Shown here one piece after another: positions 33,020-43,701 of a stretch of DNA of 64,000 nucleotides. The position numbers and the translations under genes are program-made. The DNA comes from Dactylonectria macrodidyma (lineage: Eukaryota > Ascomycota > Sordariomycetes > Hypocreales > Nectriaceae). The notes below the pieces were generated by a model, which was given only the letters and a program-made list of their open reading frames with translations, was not told the origin of the DNA and did no database searches. Each line of letters starts with the position of its first letter. Position 1 is the first letter of the stretch. The stretch is taken from positions 310,001 through 374,000 of the forward strand of contig JAGMUV010000029.1 of the NCBI GenBank assembly GCA_020744425.1, given 5' to 3'.

Positions 33020-34818
33020 TTAGGGCACGATAGATTCATTCCCCATATCCTGCAGCTGGATAGAGCTCGATTTCTTCCCTGTGCCTAGGCTCTGATCCGA
33101 TCCATCATCTTGAAGACATGCGAACGGGTGCTCGTCAGTCTCTACAGTCTGCTTTGTACTTCTCGCATGGGCGTGAGAAGTACCATAGTTTTCCAAACCC
33201 CACGTGCCCGGAAATTGACTTCTGCCTCCTTCTTGCCCAGTATCTTTATCCTTCCGTTGGGTGCTATGCGACAGAGGCATCAAATCCAGGAGTCTAGAGG
33301 AGAATTTCCTCAAGGCTGGCTTAGCAAACGGAAGACAGGCTACAGGGGATTAAACGTGAGCGTTCTGCTCCATACGACAGGTTACACTGATTAGACTTAC
33401 CACAAACAACGCATATATTTCCTTCAACAATAGTTATAATTCCAAGAGGAACAGAATTCCAAGTAATATCTGGATCCTCGAGATCTGTCCGTAAGAGTAG
33501 CACTAATCTCACTGTAGATACTACCGTAACACTAGAAAGGTGTCAGCGGCATGAAAGAAGATTTGCATGGCTTTCTATATCCAGGTGTGGCCTACAATAT
33601 ACCAACAAGAAAGATTCCGGAAAGAGCTACCTTCCCACCCGTCCGTAAGTGGAGTCTCCAAACGTATGGCAGTGGAAGAAGCATTAACAAAATGTCGGTG
33701 ATAATAGTAGCGACTGCATTCCCACATAGTAACTGCATCTGATTGACGCCACAGTGATATTCAGAACTCGGCAGTGGGTTATTTGGGTCGAACCGAGCCC
33801 AGGTAGCGCGAGTCGGGGAGCATTGTAGGATCGTAACGAGTACCTGTAGCAAAATAGATTGATCAGCAGGTTTCTTTTATGTCGCCCCGCCTGGCGCATC
33901 AATGGGCGCAATCATACCATTGCAATACCCCAAGCGCAGATAGCACCTGAGAGCAACCGGATAGGCCATCTCATCGAACGCCAGACGCCGAATAATCGCC
34001 AATAGAAAGCGAGGATAGATAATTTGGTTGCCCACATCGTCAAGGTATGACAGATCTCGGCGGTGAAAAGCCCCAGGGCCCAGGCATATGTTGCATCTGG
34101 CTTTCCAGCCCAGACATGCTGGCCTACTCCATGGGTGGTAGCTAAAACATACATTAGCTGTTAAAGCTTCCGTATAATTGATTGCTCAGTCAATTGAATA
34201 AAACAGGCGGCGACGAACGATGCACTCACCATACCCTGCCATTCCAATGATATGGCCGAGAGCTGCGACCTGTGAAGTAAAATTTGGCATCAAACATTGC
34301 GATACGTTGGGACTTAAGGAAAACTTACCAGGGCAGCGATAATGAACCAGTCGTCCAACCAGAGGTTTGCTTCTTGGATGTTCCGGCCCACGACCCGAAG
34401 AACTAGAGTCGCAAGAGCAAGAACCCACGTTATAACGTGTCACACCCAGTATATAAGCCATTACTGCACTGCGCATTAGCGGAGTGATCGTTCCCTTTTG
34501 CCGTAGTGGCAAAAATGCAACATGGTAGCAATTGCGGACGTCGCGTGCACATCCGCCGGATGTGGCTAAAACGACCCTTATCACAACCCAGGATCTATGA
34601 GTTCGAACCCAGGAGGTCACATAGAGAGACGCCCAACGACCTGGCCTACAGAGGCCCACAGCGCCTACGGCAGGATTACAGCGGCATACAGCACACATAG
34701 CGGCACCAGTCAGCCCTATCAGCACATCACTATACAGATTACCTCGATGCTCGCCAATCTGGGGGGGTATGTCACACCCAGTATATAAGCCATTACTGCA
34801 CTGCGCATTAGCGGAGTG

Positions 34819-35010
34819 ATCGTTCCCTTTTGCCGTAGTGGCAAAAATGCAACATGGTAGCAATTGCGGACGTCGCGTGCACATCCGCCGGATGTGGCTA
34901 AAACGACCCTTATCATCGTTCCCTTTTGCCGTAGTGGCAAAAATGCAACATGGTAGCAATTGCGGACGTCGCGTGCACATCCGCCGGATGTGGCTAAAAC
35001 GACCCTTATC
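34819..35010. repeat. 96-bp tandem duplication inside the array
   Basis: Bases 34819-34914 and 34915-35010 are identical copies that start at ATCGTTCCCTTTTG within the second LTR and end at GACCCTTATC in the internal region. Confidence 0.9.
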
Positions 35011-35161
35011 ACAACCCAGGATCTATGAGTTCGAACCCAGGAGGTCACATAGAGAGACGCCCAACGACCTGGCCTACAGAGGCCCACAGCGCCTACGGCA
35101 GGATTACAGCGGCATACAGCACACATAGCGGCACCAGTCAGCCCTATCAGCACATCACTAT

Positions 35162-37399
35162 CCCATCGAGTGCGGATGGACCCCATTTTCGCCAAGGGCG
35201 GGGTAAAGCCAATCAGGGCTTATGGGACCACTAGAATAATCGAATCATATGCTAAGATTCAGGGTACCTCGATTCCTCTATAGATTTTGGGTGTGCCAGA
35301 GGTACCAACAATCTCCATCAGTACATAGCGGTACGTTACAGTCTAAGCAGCCTTTTCGAGTCTTTTTTCGCTGTTGCGGCTGTTGAGTGAGGCTATTCCT
35401 AGATACCTCACTTAGAGCCTGGCGTTTCTTCCTCCTGCCGCAATAGGTGCAAGGCGAGTTAACCCCCCTTGATCCCTTGCGATGGTGCTGCCAAGGAATA
35501 GATGTTTTCCTCTTATCTGAAGCCCGTTGAGGTCGTGAAAGTCTTCGACCTCCTGCTAATGGTCCAAACTGTTGAATAAGCTGGGATGCAAGCAGTCGCC
35601 GCCATTGATACTGGGTCTTAACCTTTTGCCACTCGGGCTTACCCCAGAGCTGCAGGAAGAAGCTATTTACAACGATCACTTCTAGTAGGAAATTCCAAGC
35701 AAGTGCCTGCCAGCCTCCTCGACGAATAGGGCGGTTATATTGATAATAGGACCTCATCTGGTCACTAATATCAACCCCATTCATCTTATGGTTATATTTA
35801 TCAATTGCCTCAGGCACCGGGAGGTTCTTCCGGACGTCTGGGCCGAAGGCTTCTTTCCGGGCAGCCCGCTTTCCAGCAGAGCTTCCGGCCGGCCGGCGCC
35901 GGAGACGGATAACCTCCCGGCCGTCTCGGAAGACGGTTGTCAAGAAGAGGACAAGGGCGTTATCCTTCCAGGTGAATTGGTTGACCTATGAAGAGACAAA
36001 TTGATCAGTATGGAGATATCTATAGAAAGCAGTTTGCAATACCATACCTCCCCATCTAAGGTAGGGATGCAATGGATCTGACCCCAAGGAATACCCTGGC
36101 CTTCTGCTTCCTTCTCGGCGATGAGGATCTTATCTATCCCACTGTCTTTCCGGCAGGTCCCGGAAGCTCCGACCTGCTGCTTCCGGAGGGCCCGGAGAAG
36201 CCGTACGGAAGCAAAGAGATTGTCTAGGAATACGTGGTAGACTGCAGCCGGAAGTAGGGTAATAAGTGTCGTTACAACCCGTTGCGTTGGCGTTAACGGG
36301 TCCCACTTTGCGGCAGCTGCTCCAGCCTTGCTGCCTGCCGGCCGGGCCTGAGGGACTAGTCCGTATGGGCCCTTTCCGTGTACGTGCCAGAGCCACCGGA
36401 GGCAGTAGCCCGATTGGGCAAGGATCCAGACCTTGAAGCCGGTTGGGATCGGCTTCGTCGGTATTGTCGTCGTCTCTAGGGACCGGCCCGTAAACCGGAC
36501 CATAGCCTCGTCAACGGTAAGGTCGGAGCCGGCTGTATAGAAGGAATCCCCAGTCTCCTGGATATGGGCTGACCACTCATTAACCTTCCGGTATATATCT
36601 GGCATTCCGGCTTGGGCGGGGGCTTGGGCCCGGGCCTGGCCTTGACCTCCTGACTGGCTGGGCTGGAATTCAGAGGTATCAAAGATACGTAGCTGCCGGA
36701 GCAGACTTTGGAAGCGGTCCCGGGAGATAAACCGGGTGAATAGATAGATAGGATCCTCCTTTTGCTGTTGAGTTGACCAATATCTTGATATTTGAGGTTC
36801 GCTATGTATCCCCATATAAAGCAGGATTCCTAAGAAGAGGTAAATCTCATCTACAGAAGTCTTCCTCCGATCATACACTCTTGACCGTTTAGCCCGGGGA
36901 CCTTAGATAACGGCGCTGCATTCGTCCATTGCACCCACCGCTCAATAAGGCCCCGGGGAACGTACCGGAGGAATAGGTCAAGCGGGGCTGCCGGCAGCTC
37001 CCGTATCTCTCGGGGCCGGGTCGGTACGTCAAAGGGTACGAAGGAGCCCGGCGGCCCGCGCTCGACAGCCGGAGGTTCGTGGGGCCGGACTGTGCTGTTA
37101 TCGCACCGCTCCGGCGTACAGTCGGCAGTGCAGGCGACAGCGAGGTCTTCAGGAAGGATCTCAACCACAATACAGCTCCGTACGGAAGCCCTGGAGGCAC
37201 CGGAGGCATCAGAAGCATCAGAATCACTAGAAGACATCGCAGCATTGAACAAAATGACGGTTTTGGTGGTGACAGCAGGTAAGAAAACATAGGTGCAAAT
37301 GATGTTTCGTCATGTACTGATTGAAGTGCGGAGTAAAAGTGGGTATAAGAGTGGGTATTTTGGCCTTGGCGAAAATGGGGTCCATCCGCACTCGATGGG
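35162..37399 (-). mobile_element. piggyBac-like element, copy 3
   Basis: Perfect or near-perfect inverted ends of about 36 bp starting CCCATCGAGTGCGGATGG (35162) and the complement ending 37399. AT lies outside both ends. The intact first unit of the array shows the empty site CACTATACAG, so a single AT was duplicated. Size 2,238 bp. Confidence 0.88.
35278..37240 (-). pseudogene. piggyBac-like transposase, copy 3, one frameshift
   Basis: Start near 37237 (MSSSDSDASD). The N-terminal region is acidic and serine-rich, then LIERWVQWTNAAPL. A frameshift lies near 36885-36900, and YDRRKTSVDEIYLFLGILLY continues in another frame. Catalytic aspartates are all kept: TVDEAMVRFTGRS, VFLDNLFASV and NGVDISDQM. 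A 62-nt intron (35986-36047) joins LDGEV to NQFTWKDN. The C-terminal cysteine domain is complete (SPCTYCGRRKKR and KGCLDCNVPLCTDGDCWYLW). Apart from one indel it looks functional. Confidence 0.82.
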
Positions 37400-37926
37400 A
37401 TACAGATTACCTCGATGCTCGCCAATCTGGGGGGGTATGTCACACCCAGTATATAAGCCATTACTGCACTGCGCATTAGCGGAGTGATCGTTCCCTTTTA
37501 GCGTAGCTGGCAATGCGACAGTTATGAGCCCGGGAGGTTAATAACCTGTAACTTCCACTGAGAACTGCTATCGCAGCTGAAATAGGCAACCCCTACGCCA
37601 ACCAGATGAGGTCGGCAGTTCGAACCCCGCATCTTGCAACAAGGTCGCACCGGGCGTCACACACACATCAAGCTGGGCACAGTCACACAGAGCAGTACAG
37701 CCTGCCTCTCGACACCACTATTCAGATCACCTCACGCAACAATCGCTAATCTGGGGGGGTATGTCACATTCAGTATATCTATAGTATTTGCACTACGCAT
37801 TAGCGGAGTGCGCATTCCCTTTTAGCGTAGCTGGCAATGCGACATAACGGAAACTGCAATGATCGCTGGTCGCTTGTCTTCACTGAGGTCAACTCCAGCG
37901 GGCGGGGATGAGCGGCTGGAAGCCAT

Positions 37927-38789
37927 TGTGGAGATCACTATAGGCGTTGGGCGTTGGATTGAAGATGCAAATGTCTAGATGATCAACAGAATCGGACAGC
38001 AGGCAGAGCGCAAAAGTAGTATCTGAATCAAGAGGGTTTGCATGGCTACAAGGTTGACGCAATATCGTGAAGGATAAGGGTGGCTGAGAAGCCGCACCGG
38101 CATTCATCGAGGACCCAATCATTTCGAGAACCACACAGTCCCGTATCAATTGAATCCCATCACTTCTAAGTGCATGGCTTGGGCTTAGACCACTAGCGGA
38201 AGCAATGTCCGCCCCCGAAGTAGATAGTACTGACTAGCGGCTCGAAGTAGAATGTTACGGGCAACTGCCGAGAAACCCCCCCCCCCCCCCCCCTCCCGTC
38301 TCCAGGCAAGGGACGTGAAGTGGAGTGCATGGCTTAGACCTCTAGCGGAAGCAATGTCCGCTCTCGAAGTAGAATGTTTCGCCGCTGTAGCCCACCACTT
38401 CGTCCTTCGGATACGCCGAACCCTCCCCAGGGATGGGAGACATCAACAAAACATCGCATCCGCCTTATTGTACTAGCGGGGTTCAAAATCGCCCATCCCC
38501 ACCTTTTGTGCCTCGGGGAAGGGGGAGACTGATTAGCAAAAGGTATAACCGAGGTCCGACTCTCACATATCCCCTGTGCTTATCCGTAGAGGCTGACGAC
38601 TTGCCAAGCGCTGCATCTCAAAGAACCCCTTGTGTTTCTCCCCCACCCACCCCAAGAAACTCGACGTCCACTAGTGTGATAAGCGACGGTGATCCCACCA
38701 AGACCCGAAGACTGAGACCGAAGCTATCAACCTTCCCGATGGAGAGACCTGGAGGGAGTCTCTCTCATAGAGATAAAGGCCCTATTCGA
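37927..38789. other. Region upstream of the Pth11-like gene with possible copia linker
   Basis: Presumed promoter of the Pth11-like gene, then a C-run of about 19 bases at 38275-38293. A proline/serine-rich frame (38590-38790, PPPTPRNSTST) may be the linker before copia reverse transcriptase. Confidence 0.35.
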
Positions 38790-38970
38790 TAAGGGCGACA
38801 TCAACTTCATGCCGCGCATAGAGATGCCGCAAGGAAGGCGTCTTCAGACGACAAAATGGGTATTCAAATACAAGCGAGATCATTAGGCGGAAGTCAAGCC
38901 TTGTGGCCCAAGGCTTCCACCAGCGCGAGGGGATAGACTACAACGAGACCTTCTCATCAAGAGCACGATG
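38790..38970 (+). pseudogene. Ty1/copia reverse-transcriptase fragment
   Basis: Reads RRLQTTKWVFKYKRDH, a stop, AEVK, then after a frameshift SLVAQGFHQREGIDYNETFS. This is the conserved start of copia reverse transcriptase (KWVFK...VAQGF.Q..G.DY.ETFSP). The rest of the polyprotein and the LTRs are not recognisable nearby. Confidence 0.8.
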
Positions 38971-39311
38971 CGCCACGAGTTCCTGCGTAAGGGTGACCCC
39001 TCCGTCGTCTGCAGAGATGCCCATGCCATCATAGGGTCTACAATAAGGTTCTTTTAAGACCGGATCTAAAGTATCCGGGTCTTTGAGACCGGGCCGCAGT
39101 CTCAGCAGTTGATAAACGTGACAGAATTCTTTGTGCAGCTTGCACCTCTGACTTATCTGACACTTCTAGTCTACTGCTATTGAGATGCTATTGAGCTGCG
39201 TCCCTCACTCTCCTCAAGTGGCACCTTACAGCAGCACTTCGATTGGTAGGGCTGTAAAAAAACCACTAGTTAAAGGAAGAGCTATAAACTAACTATAAAC
39301 TATATAGTTGT
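38971..39311. other. Gene-free stretch
   Basis: Nothing recognised apart from decayed sequence downstream of the copia fragment. Confidence 0.35.
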
Positions 39312-39545
39312 TGTCAGATATTGGGGTGAATTGTGTGTTATTCATCTTGTTGTATAACTTCTGTGTCCCCCGCTTGCTGCTTGAGGTTTTGGAGCAAGCT
39401 CTATATGCCTTTTCTGTGCTATGCGGAATCAACTGAAGCTGCTTGCTAAGCCTGTGGTAATAGGTGGCAACTGTCATCTTTGATGACAATATTTCTCAGC
39501 CTTTCAAGCTACTTCCATGAGCTTCCTTTTGCCACTATTCAACAG
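39312..39545 (+). mobile_element. MITE (TGTTGAATA family), copy 3
   Basis: 234 bp, TGTCAGATATTGGGG to ATTCAACAG, colinear with the copy at 22031. The target duplication is not clear here. Confidence 0.7.
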
Positions 39546-39547
39546 AT

Positions 39548-39917
39548 ATGCATGAAGCCCAGGAGATGATGCTGCCACATCCCAAGTGCGTTGAATGTTT
39601 GGGATGCTATTCTGAGACCCCCCAATGCCTAATTTTAGGCGACTGTCTCCACCGCTCAGTATCAAGCACCGTTCTAACTGTGTGTTCTCTCTTTTGTCTG
39701 CCTCAGGCGAGAGTGGCGCAGGGCCAATTGCATCTAGCACTCCAAGGTTCTGCCAGTACTCGGCCATTTCCTGGAGGCTTAACTTAAGCTGTCTATTCCA
39801 TCTAACGTTTTCTCCTTCCCGGTAATCATAGAGATATCCCCATATTCTCTCTAAAAAGTCTTTTGCCAAGGAGCGGTTCGATTTAGTAGTATCGCTAGTA
39901 TAATCGTAGATATCCAT
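39548..39917 (-). other. Unrecognised open frame (about 120 codons)
   Basis: The open frame star at 39917 begins MDIYDYTSDTTKSNRSLAKD and ends at the MITE. It contains FLERIWGYLYDYREGENVRW and a later EMAEYWQNLGVLD segment. No family recognised. It could be a fragment of a transposon-encoded protein cut by the MITE; an acidic serine-rich stretch can be read upstream in frame. Confidence 0.3.
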
Positions 39918-40276
39918 CTCACCTCGACTGCCTAAGACGTCCGACTCCGAACTAGAGTCTGCTTTAAAGACGTCCTCCGGTTAGAAGTCAAGATCAAAGT
40001 TATTCTCTCACCGCCTTTTTCTCAATGACCTATGTTCTCATCCTCCCTCCTCCAACTTAGACCATTTTGACTACATCAAAGGCTGCTGAATCTACTCTCC
40101 GCATGTCTCAGCTAATATAATCCCTCATTTGCCCAGGAAAAGGCTGCATTATGCGGTGTCTGTCCATAGAAGGAGACGCGATAGCATAACTCAGCTGAAA
40201 ACCTGGAATTCGGCATGTCTTGTAATTGCTGGTGATCGAATTGACCGTACGGTATCAAACACCTTGTTAAATGTTA

Positions 40277-40490
40277 CTACCGTAAAAACTCGGTCAACTC
40301 GAACACCTTAGCTGGCCCCATTTATCCCCATATTTCCATTGTTAACTGTGAAGGTAAGTCATTTGATTGGCTATAATGCGCATTTGACGGGGCCACAGAG
40401 CGATTTGATCGACGAAAGAGGTTATGTGGTTGGCTGACCGTTCTTGTGGGGCCAGCTAAGGTGTTCGAGTTGACCGAGTTGTTACGGTAG
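40277..40490. mobile_element. 214-bp MITE with 45-bp inverted ends
   Basis: CTACCGTAAAAACTCGGTCA... at the left and its near-perfect complement at the right, each arm about 45 bp. TA lies on both sides (40275-40276, 40491-40492). Tc1/mariner-type MITE by its ends and target. Confidence 0.85.
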
Positions 40491-40742
40491 TACAGAGACG
40501 CGCGTCCAACAAAATGGATATAGCTGCCTCATAGGCTAGTTAACCCTGTCTCCGGGTATCGGAAAATGGGGCCGCGTCGGGTCTTTCGAATGTACAGTAC
40601 GGACGTACTCCCGTAGTACATGACTCAACTAGTTCACTGCAACTACAAACAGATCCTGGTCCTTGTACGAGAATTCCAGTCGCACTAACTGCCTCACCCC
40701 TTTGATCACTTCCCACTTGCTTTTCACAAGGGATGACTACTA

Positions 40743-43437
40743 GGGGGGGCCGTTGACTAAACAAAAGTCCGTTGACTCAACAAGCTAAGAATAGTACCTA
40801 GAAAATAGGTGTGCACGCTAGTAAAATTAAGTACCTACGTTTAATGAAATAACTCTCTTACTTGCAATAGCGTATGCCCCTTTGAGCGTAATGACGCAAC
40901 TGTAATAGGAACCCCGCATCACCACATCTTGTAGCTACTAGCATCACCAAAACACCACAACTTCAAACCACCACAACATTATGAGTTCTTTATCAAAAAG
41001 TGGTCAGAATAGCTCATCTAGTAGCTCAGAACCAGAGTTATCAGCAGTGCAAAAATGGATCTGCCCTCACACTGGGAAACCCGCTTTCTCGCGTTATCAC
41101 GAGGGCAACCTTGAGGCTCGTACTCAAGCTGCAGCAGACCTGTTCCGGGAAAAGTTCTACTGTTCTAGGGCCGAGGCAGCACGAGAGCTGAAGGTCCCGT
41201 ATGAGAGACTCCGGTCTCGTCTTAGTGGAGCGAATGCTGTCACTCAAAATGGCGGTAATAGGACTCTTTTGACCGACATCCAAGAGGCAGCAATACTTTG
41301 CTGGGCACATCGCCGCGTTGCACAAGAGCACCACATACAGCTTCGAGCTCTTCAACACAATGCGAATGCTATTTTGAAGGCGTGTGAGCAGCCTCTCCGG
41401 GCTTCACATAGCTGGGCTAAACGCTTTATGAAGCGTTGGAAAAGCACCTTTTATGTGACTAAGTCAAATACTCGAGATGTGAAGCGAAAAGCGATGGAAG
41501 ACCGCGCCCACATCGAAGCTTTCTATCACGGCTTTAATCGATTTATCCGTGAAAATAGCATCAAACCTGAGAATATCTGGAACTTTGATGAGACCGGCTT
41601 TATGATCGGACATCTCCGAAAAGGCACTTTTGTCTGGACTTTTCAGGAAGTTGAACAACCCGTTCTAACTGACGCACATACTACTGTCTCTGTGACAGCG
41701 GTTGAGTCGATTTCAGCTGCTGGGGACTCTATTCCTCCATTTATCATATTACCCGGTGTCAACATTCCCGTCAAATGGGTCACAAATCGGCTCAATGACG
41801 ATACCACAATCACAACTAGCAACAAGGGCTATATCAATGATATCATCGCCCTCGAGTGGGCTGTTCACTTCGAGCGACTTACACGGCCTTCCAACCCGGA
41901 AGAGAAGCGGCTTCTGCTTATGGATGGATGTGAAAGCCACTTCACAGATGAAATCTTCTATTTTTGTAGTCAACATAACATCGAGTTATTCCCTATGCCT
42001 CCACATCTTACACATTATCTTCCGCCGCTTGATGTTGGTGTTTTTAACGCATATAAGCAATGGCATCAGCATATCCTCTATCGAGAAACTGCTGACGGCG
42101 CCACTGACTTTAATAAGACCGACTTCTTATTCCACCTCCAAGAGATACGAGAACGCACCTTCCGGAAGAAGACGATTTTATCTGCCTGGGAGAAATGCGG
42201 CTTATTTCCTCACAACCCAGCTAAAGTCCTGAATAAGCTCGTTGATCCGCTGTCATCATTGACTGCCGATACGTCTTTGGAGAGTCTTCCTGGTCATGTG
42301 GAAGTTGGCTCTTCATCACTCATGTCATCATCACCACATCAATACAGCTACGATCGCACTGAGCCCTCGTATACACCTCCCCCGGGACCCCGGAGGGTGC
42401 CGTTATTAGCATATGACTGGGCACAGGCACCTACACCACCACTACGAATGAAGGAAATTAAGAAATATCAGGACTACGTAATGCTTCGTATGCATACATC
42501 AATTACATCAGGCGTGCCGTTGACCCCGTCAGTTATGCGTGTATTTGATCACGCAGTCACAGCCGGCAACACACTTGCCCTCAATGGTATTACCGCAACT
42601 CAGGAGATGCACCGTCTTAAAGAGAAGGCTACGAGACGGTCAACCCTTCAAGCACAGACGGGAGTAATAGCAAATTACGGCCCAATTACTGTCGGTGATG
42701 CTAGGCTTCGAGTCTCGAAAGGTGAATATAACAGACTTGCTGCACAGGGTGACGAGAAGAAGCGAATTTTGAAGAGAGACGGCCAAGATGAAGTTATCTA
42801 TTTACGCCGCTGGATACGTAATATCAGGCCACATCCCAGGCCCAGTACCACGACCCCGAAGCTGGAAGTCATCTATTCAAACCCCGAAACAGCCTGGAAG
42901 CCACTATCACAGCTGCAGCTAAAACGCGCTGACTGGTGGTGTAAGTCAGACCGGCGAGCTCACCTTGCTTCAAGTCAGTGGCTTGCACATAGATATGCTC
43001 TCCATCGCCAGCTTCAGTGGCTGGGATTAGCTAAGGGAAGATGGCAAGGAATAGTAGCTTGGCCAAGAGACTACGACCCCGAAGTGGTCCAAGAAGCCGT
43101 CAACTTCATCATTTCTGATGCACAGCAACAGGCTGTTGGAATGCAACTATTGACTTTGGAAGCTGATGGAATTGAGGTCATCTCTGAAGATTGCATTTAT
43201 GTTAGTCAGGGCGAGTTTCTGATCCCAAAAGACGAAATAGATGACTAGAAATGAATGAATTTGGTGTTGTGGTCGGTCACTTACACTACCTTGACTTTCT
43301 GTTTAGAACATACTGATGCAACTTACCCCATGTTATCGCTATAATGAAGGTACATCGCTCACACCAACGCTTTGGTGTGAATCGAGGTACCTCAATTTGT
43401 TGAGTCAACGGACTTTTGTTTAGTCAACGACCCCCCC
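40743..43437 (+). mobile_element. pogo-type element, intact
   Basis: Inverted ends of about 40 bp: GGGGGGGCCGTTGACTAAAC at the left and the complement of GGGGGGGTCGTTGACTAAAC at the right. TA precedes the left end; the right end is followed by GTT, so the duplication is not perfect. One intact transposase lies inside. Its right end falls about 90 bp before the P450 start codon at 43529. Confidence 0.85.
40981..43248 (+). CDS. pogo/Fot-like DDE_1 transposase
   Basis: Intact 755-residue frame from ATG 40981. N-terminal helix-turn-helix DNA-binding part (KFYCSRAEAARELKVPYERL; then a Tc5-type block with RRVAQEHHIQL...SHSWAKRFMKRW). The catalytic triad is in WNFDETGF (D203), LLLMDGCESH (D315) and LPPLDVGVFNAY (D351), spacing DD35D, as in the pogo superfamily. 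The C-terminal 350 residues are basic and less conserved. No stops or frameshifts and no sign of C-to-T decay, so the element is probably recent and may be active. Confidence 0.92.
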   Translation: MSSLSKSGQNSSSSSSEPELSAVQKWICPHTGKPAFSRYHEGNLEARTQAAADLFREKFYCSRAEAARELKVPYERLRSRLSGANAVTQNGGNRTLLTDIQEAAILCWAHRRVAQEHHIQLRALQHNANAILKACEQPLRASHSWAKRFMKRWKSTFYVTKSNTRDVKRKAMEDRAHIEAFYHGFNRFIRENSIKPENIWNFDETGFMIGHLRKGTFVWTFQEVEQPVLTDAHTTVSVTAVESISAAGDSIPPFIILPGVNIPVKWVTNRLNDDTTITTSNKGYINDIIALEWAVHFERLTRPSNPEEKRLLLMDGCESHFTDEIFYFCSQHNIELFPMPPHLTHYLPPLDVGVFNAYKQWHQHILYRETADGATDFNKTDFLFHLQEIRERTFRKKTILSAWEKCGLFPHNPAKVLNKLVDPLSSLTADTSLESLPGHVEVGSSSLMSSSPHQYSYDRTEPSYTPPPGPRRVPLLAYDWAQAPTPPLRMKEIKKYQDYVMLRMHTSITSGVPLTPSVMRVFDHAVTAGNTLALNGITATQEMHRLKEKATRRSTLQAQTGVIANYGPITVGDARLRVSKGEYNRLAAQGDEKKRILKRDGQDEVIYLRRWIRNIRPHPRPSTTTPKLEVIYSNPETAWKPLSQLQLKRADWWCKSDRRAHLASSQWLAHRYALHRQLQWLGLAKGRWQGIVAWPRDYDPEVVQEAVNFIISDAQQQAVGMQLLTLEADGIEVISEDCIYVSQGEFLIPKDEIDD

Positions 43438-43701
43438 GTTCGTCCCTCACGGGGGGTTGAGCTGAAGTGAAATGACGAGACCCCCTAGTATTCAGTGCAC
43501 GGCGAGCTGTCGTCTGCATTTCACCACCATGTTGAGCACTATTCTTGCCTTCGTGGCCTTGCTGGCGATTTATCTTGTCGGCAGTGCCATCTTTTGCGTC
43601 ACGTTCCATTCGCTGGCCGATGTGCCTAGTCCCAAGATCTGTGCGATCAGCCGTACTGGTGGGCGCCTCTAATCCGGCCCCCGCGGTCGCTCCGCTCCGT
43701 A

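Larger units (their letters stand above)
34438..37844. mobile_element. Tandem array of TRIM-like miniature LTR elements (four LTRs)
   Basis: Four LTR-like units with TG...CA ends: 34438-34522, 34770-34854, 37438-37520 and 37762-37844 (83-85 bp, TGTCACAYYCAGTATAT to GCAATGCGACA or variant). They alternate with short internal regions of about 240 bp. Each internal region ends in a purine run CTGGGGGGGTA directly before the next LTR, as a polypurine tract should. The first begins TGGTAGCA, which could be a primer-binding site. The whole is flanked by a perfect 5-bp duplication TAACG (34433-34437, 37845-37849). No protein is encoded. The second internal region carries the piggyBac at 35162. TRIM-like status is inferred from structure. 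Confidence 0.78.
33020..37926 (-). pseudogene. Pth11-like (rhodopsin-domain) receptor gene split by a 3.4-kb insertion
   Basis: Seven-helix integral membrane protein of the fungal Pth11-like family. Exons, minus strand: 37926-37845 joined to 34432-34329 (split by the insertion at 34438-37844), then 34269-34219, 34157-33918, 33843-33596, 33531-33401 and 33339-33020. All phases agree and give 391 residues if the insertion and one TAACG copy are removed. Start ATG 37926 (MASSRSSPPAGV). Across the break it reads RPAIIAVSV-ITWVLALATLVLRV. Later helices: WLDDWFIIAAL, ATKLSILAFYWRLFGVWR, ATIITDILLMLLPLPYVW and VPLGIITIVEGNICVVC, then a polar tail. The donor GTTCGT at 34218 is weak. The gene was evidently whole before the insertion. 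Confidence 0.82.

Noticed and set aside
34595..34615. GTTCGAACCC as part of a tRNA gene
   Set aside because: No acceptor stem or cloverleaf can be formed around it; better explained as part of the repeated array element.
38275..38293. C-run, and the A/T run at 51474-51511, as functional elements
   Set aside because: Simple homopolymer tracts, probably slippage; no structure or neighbour gives them a role.
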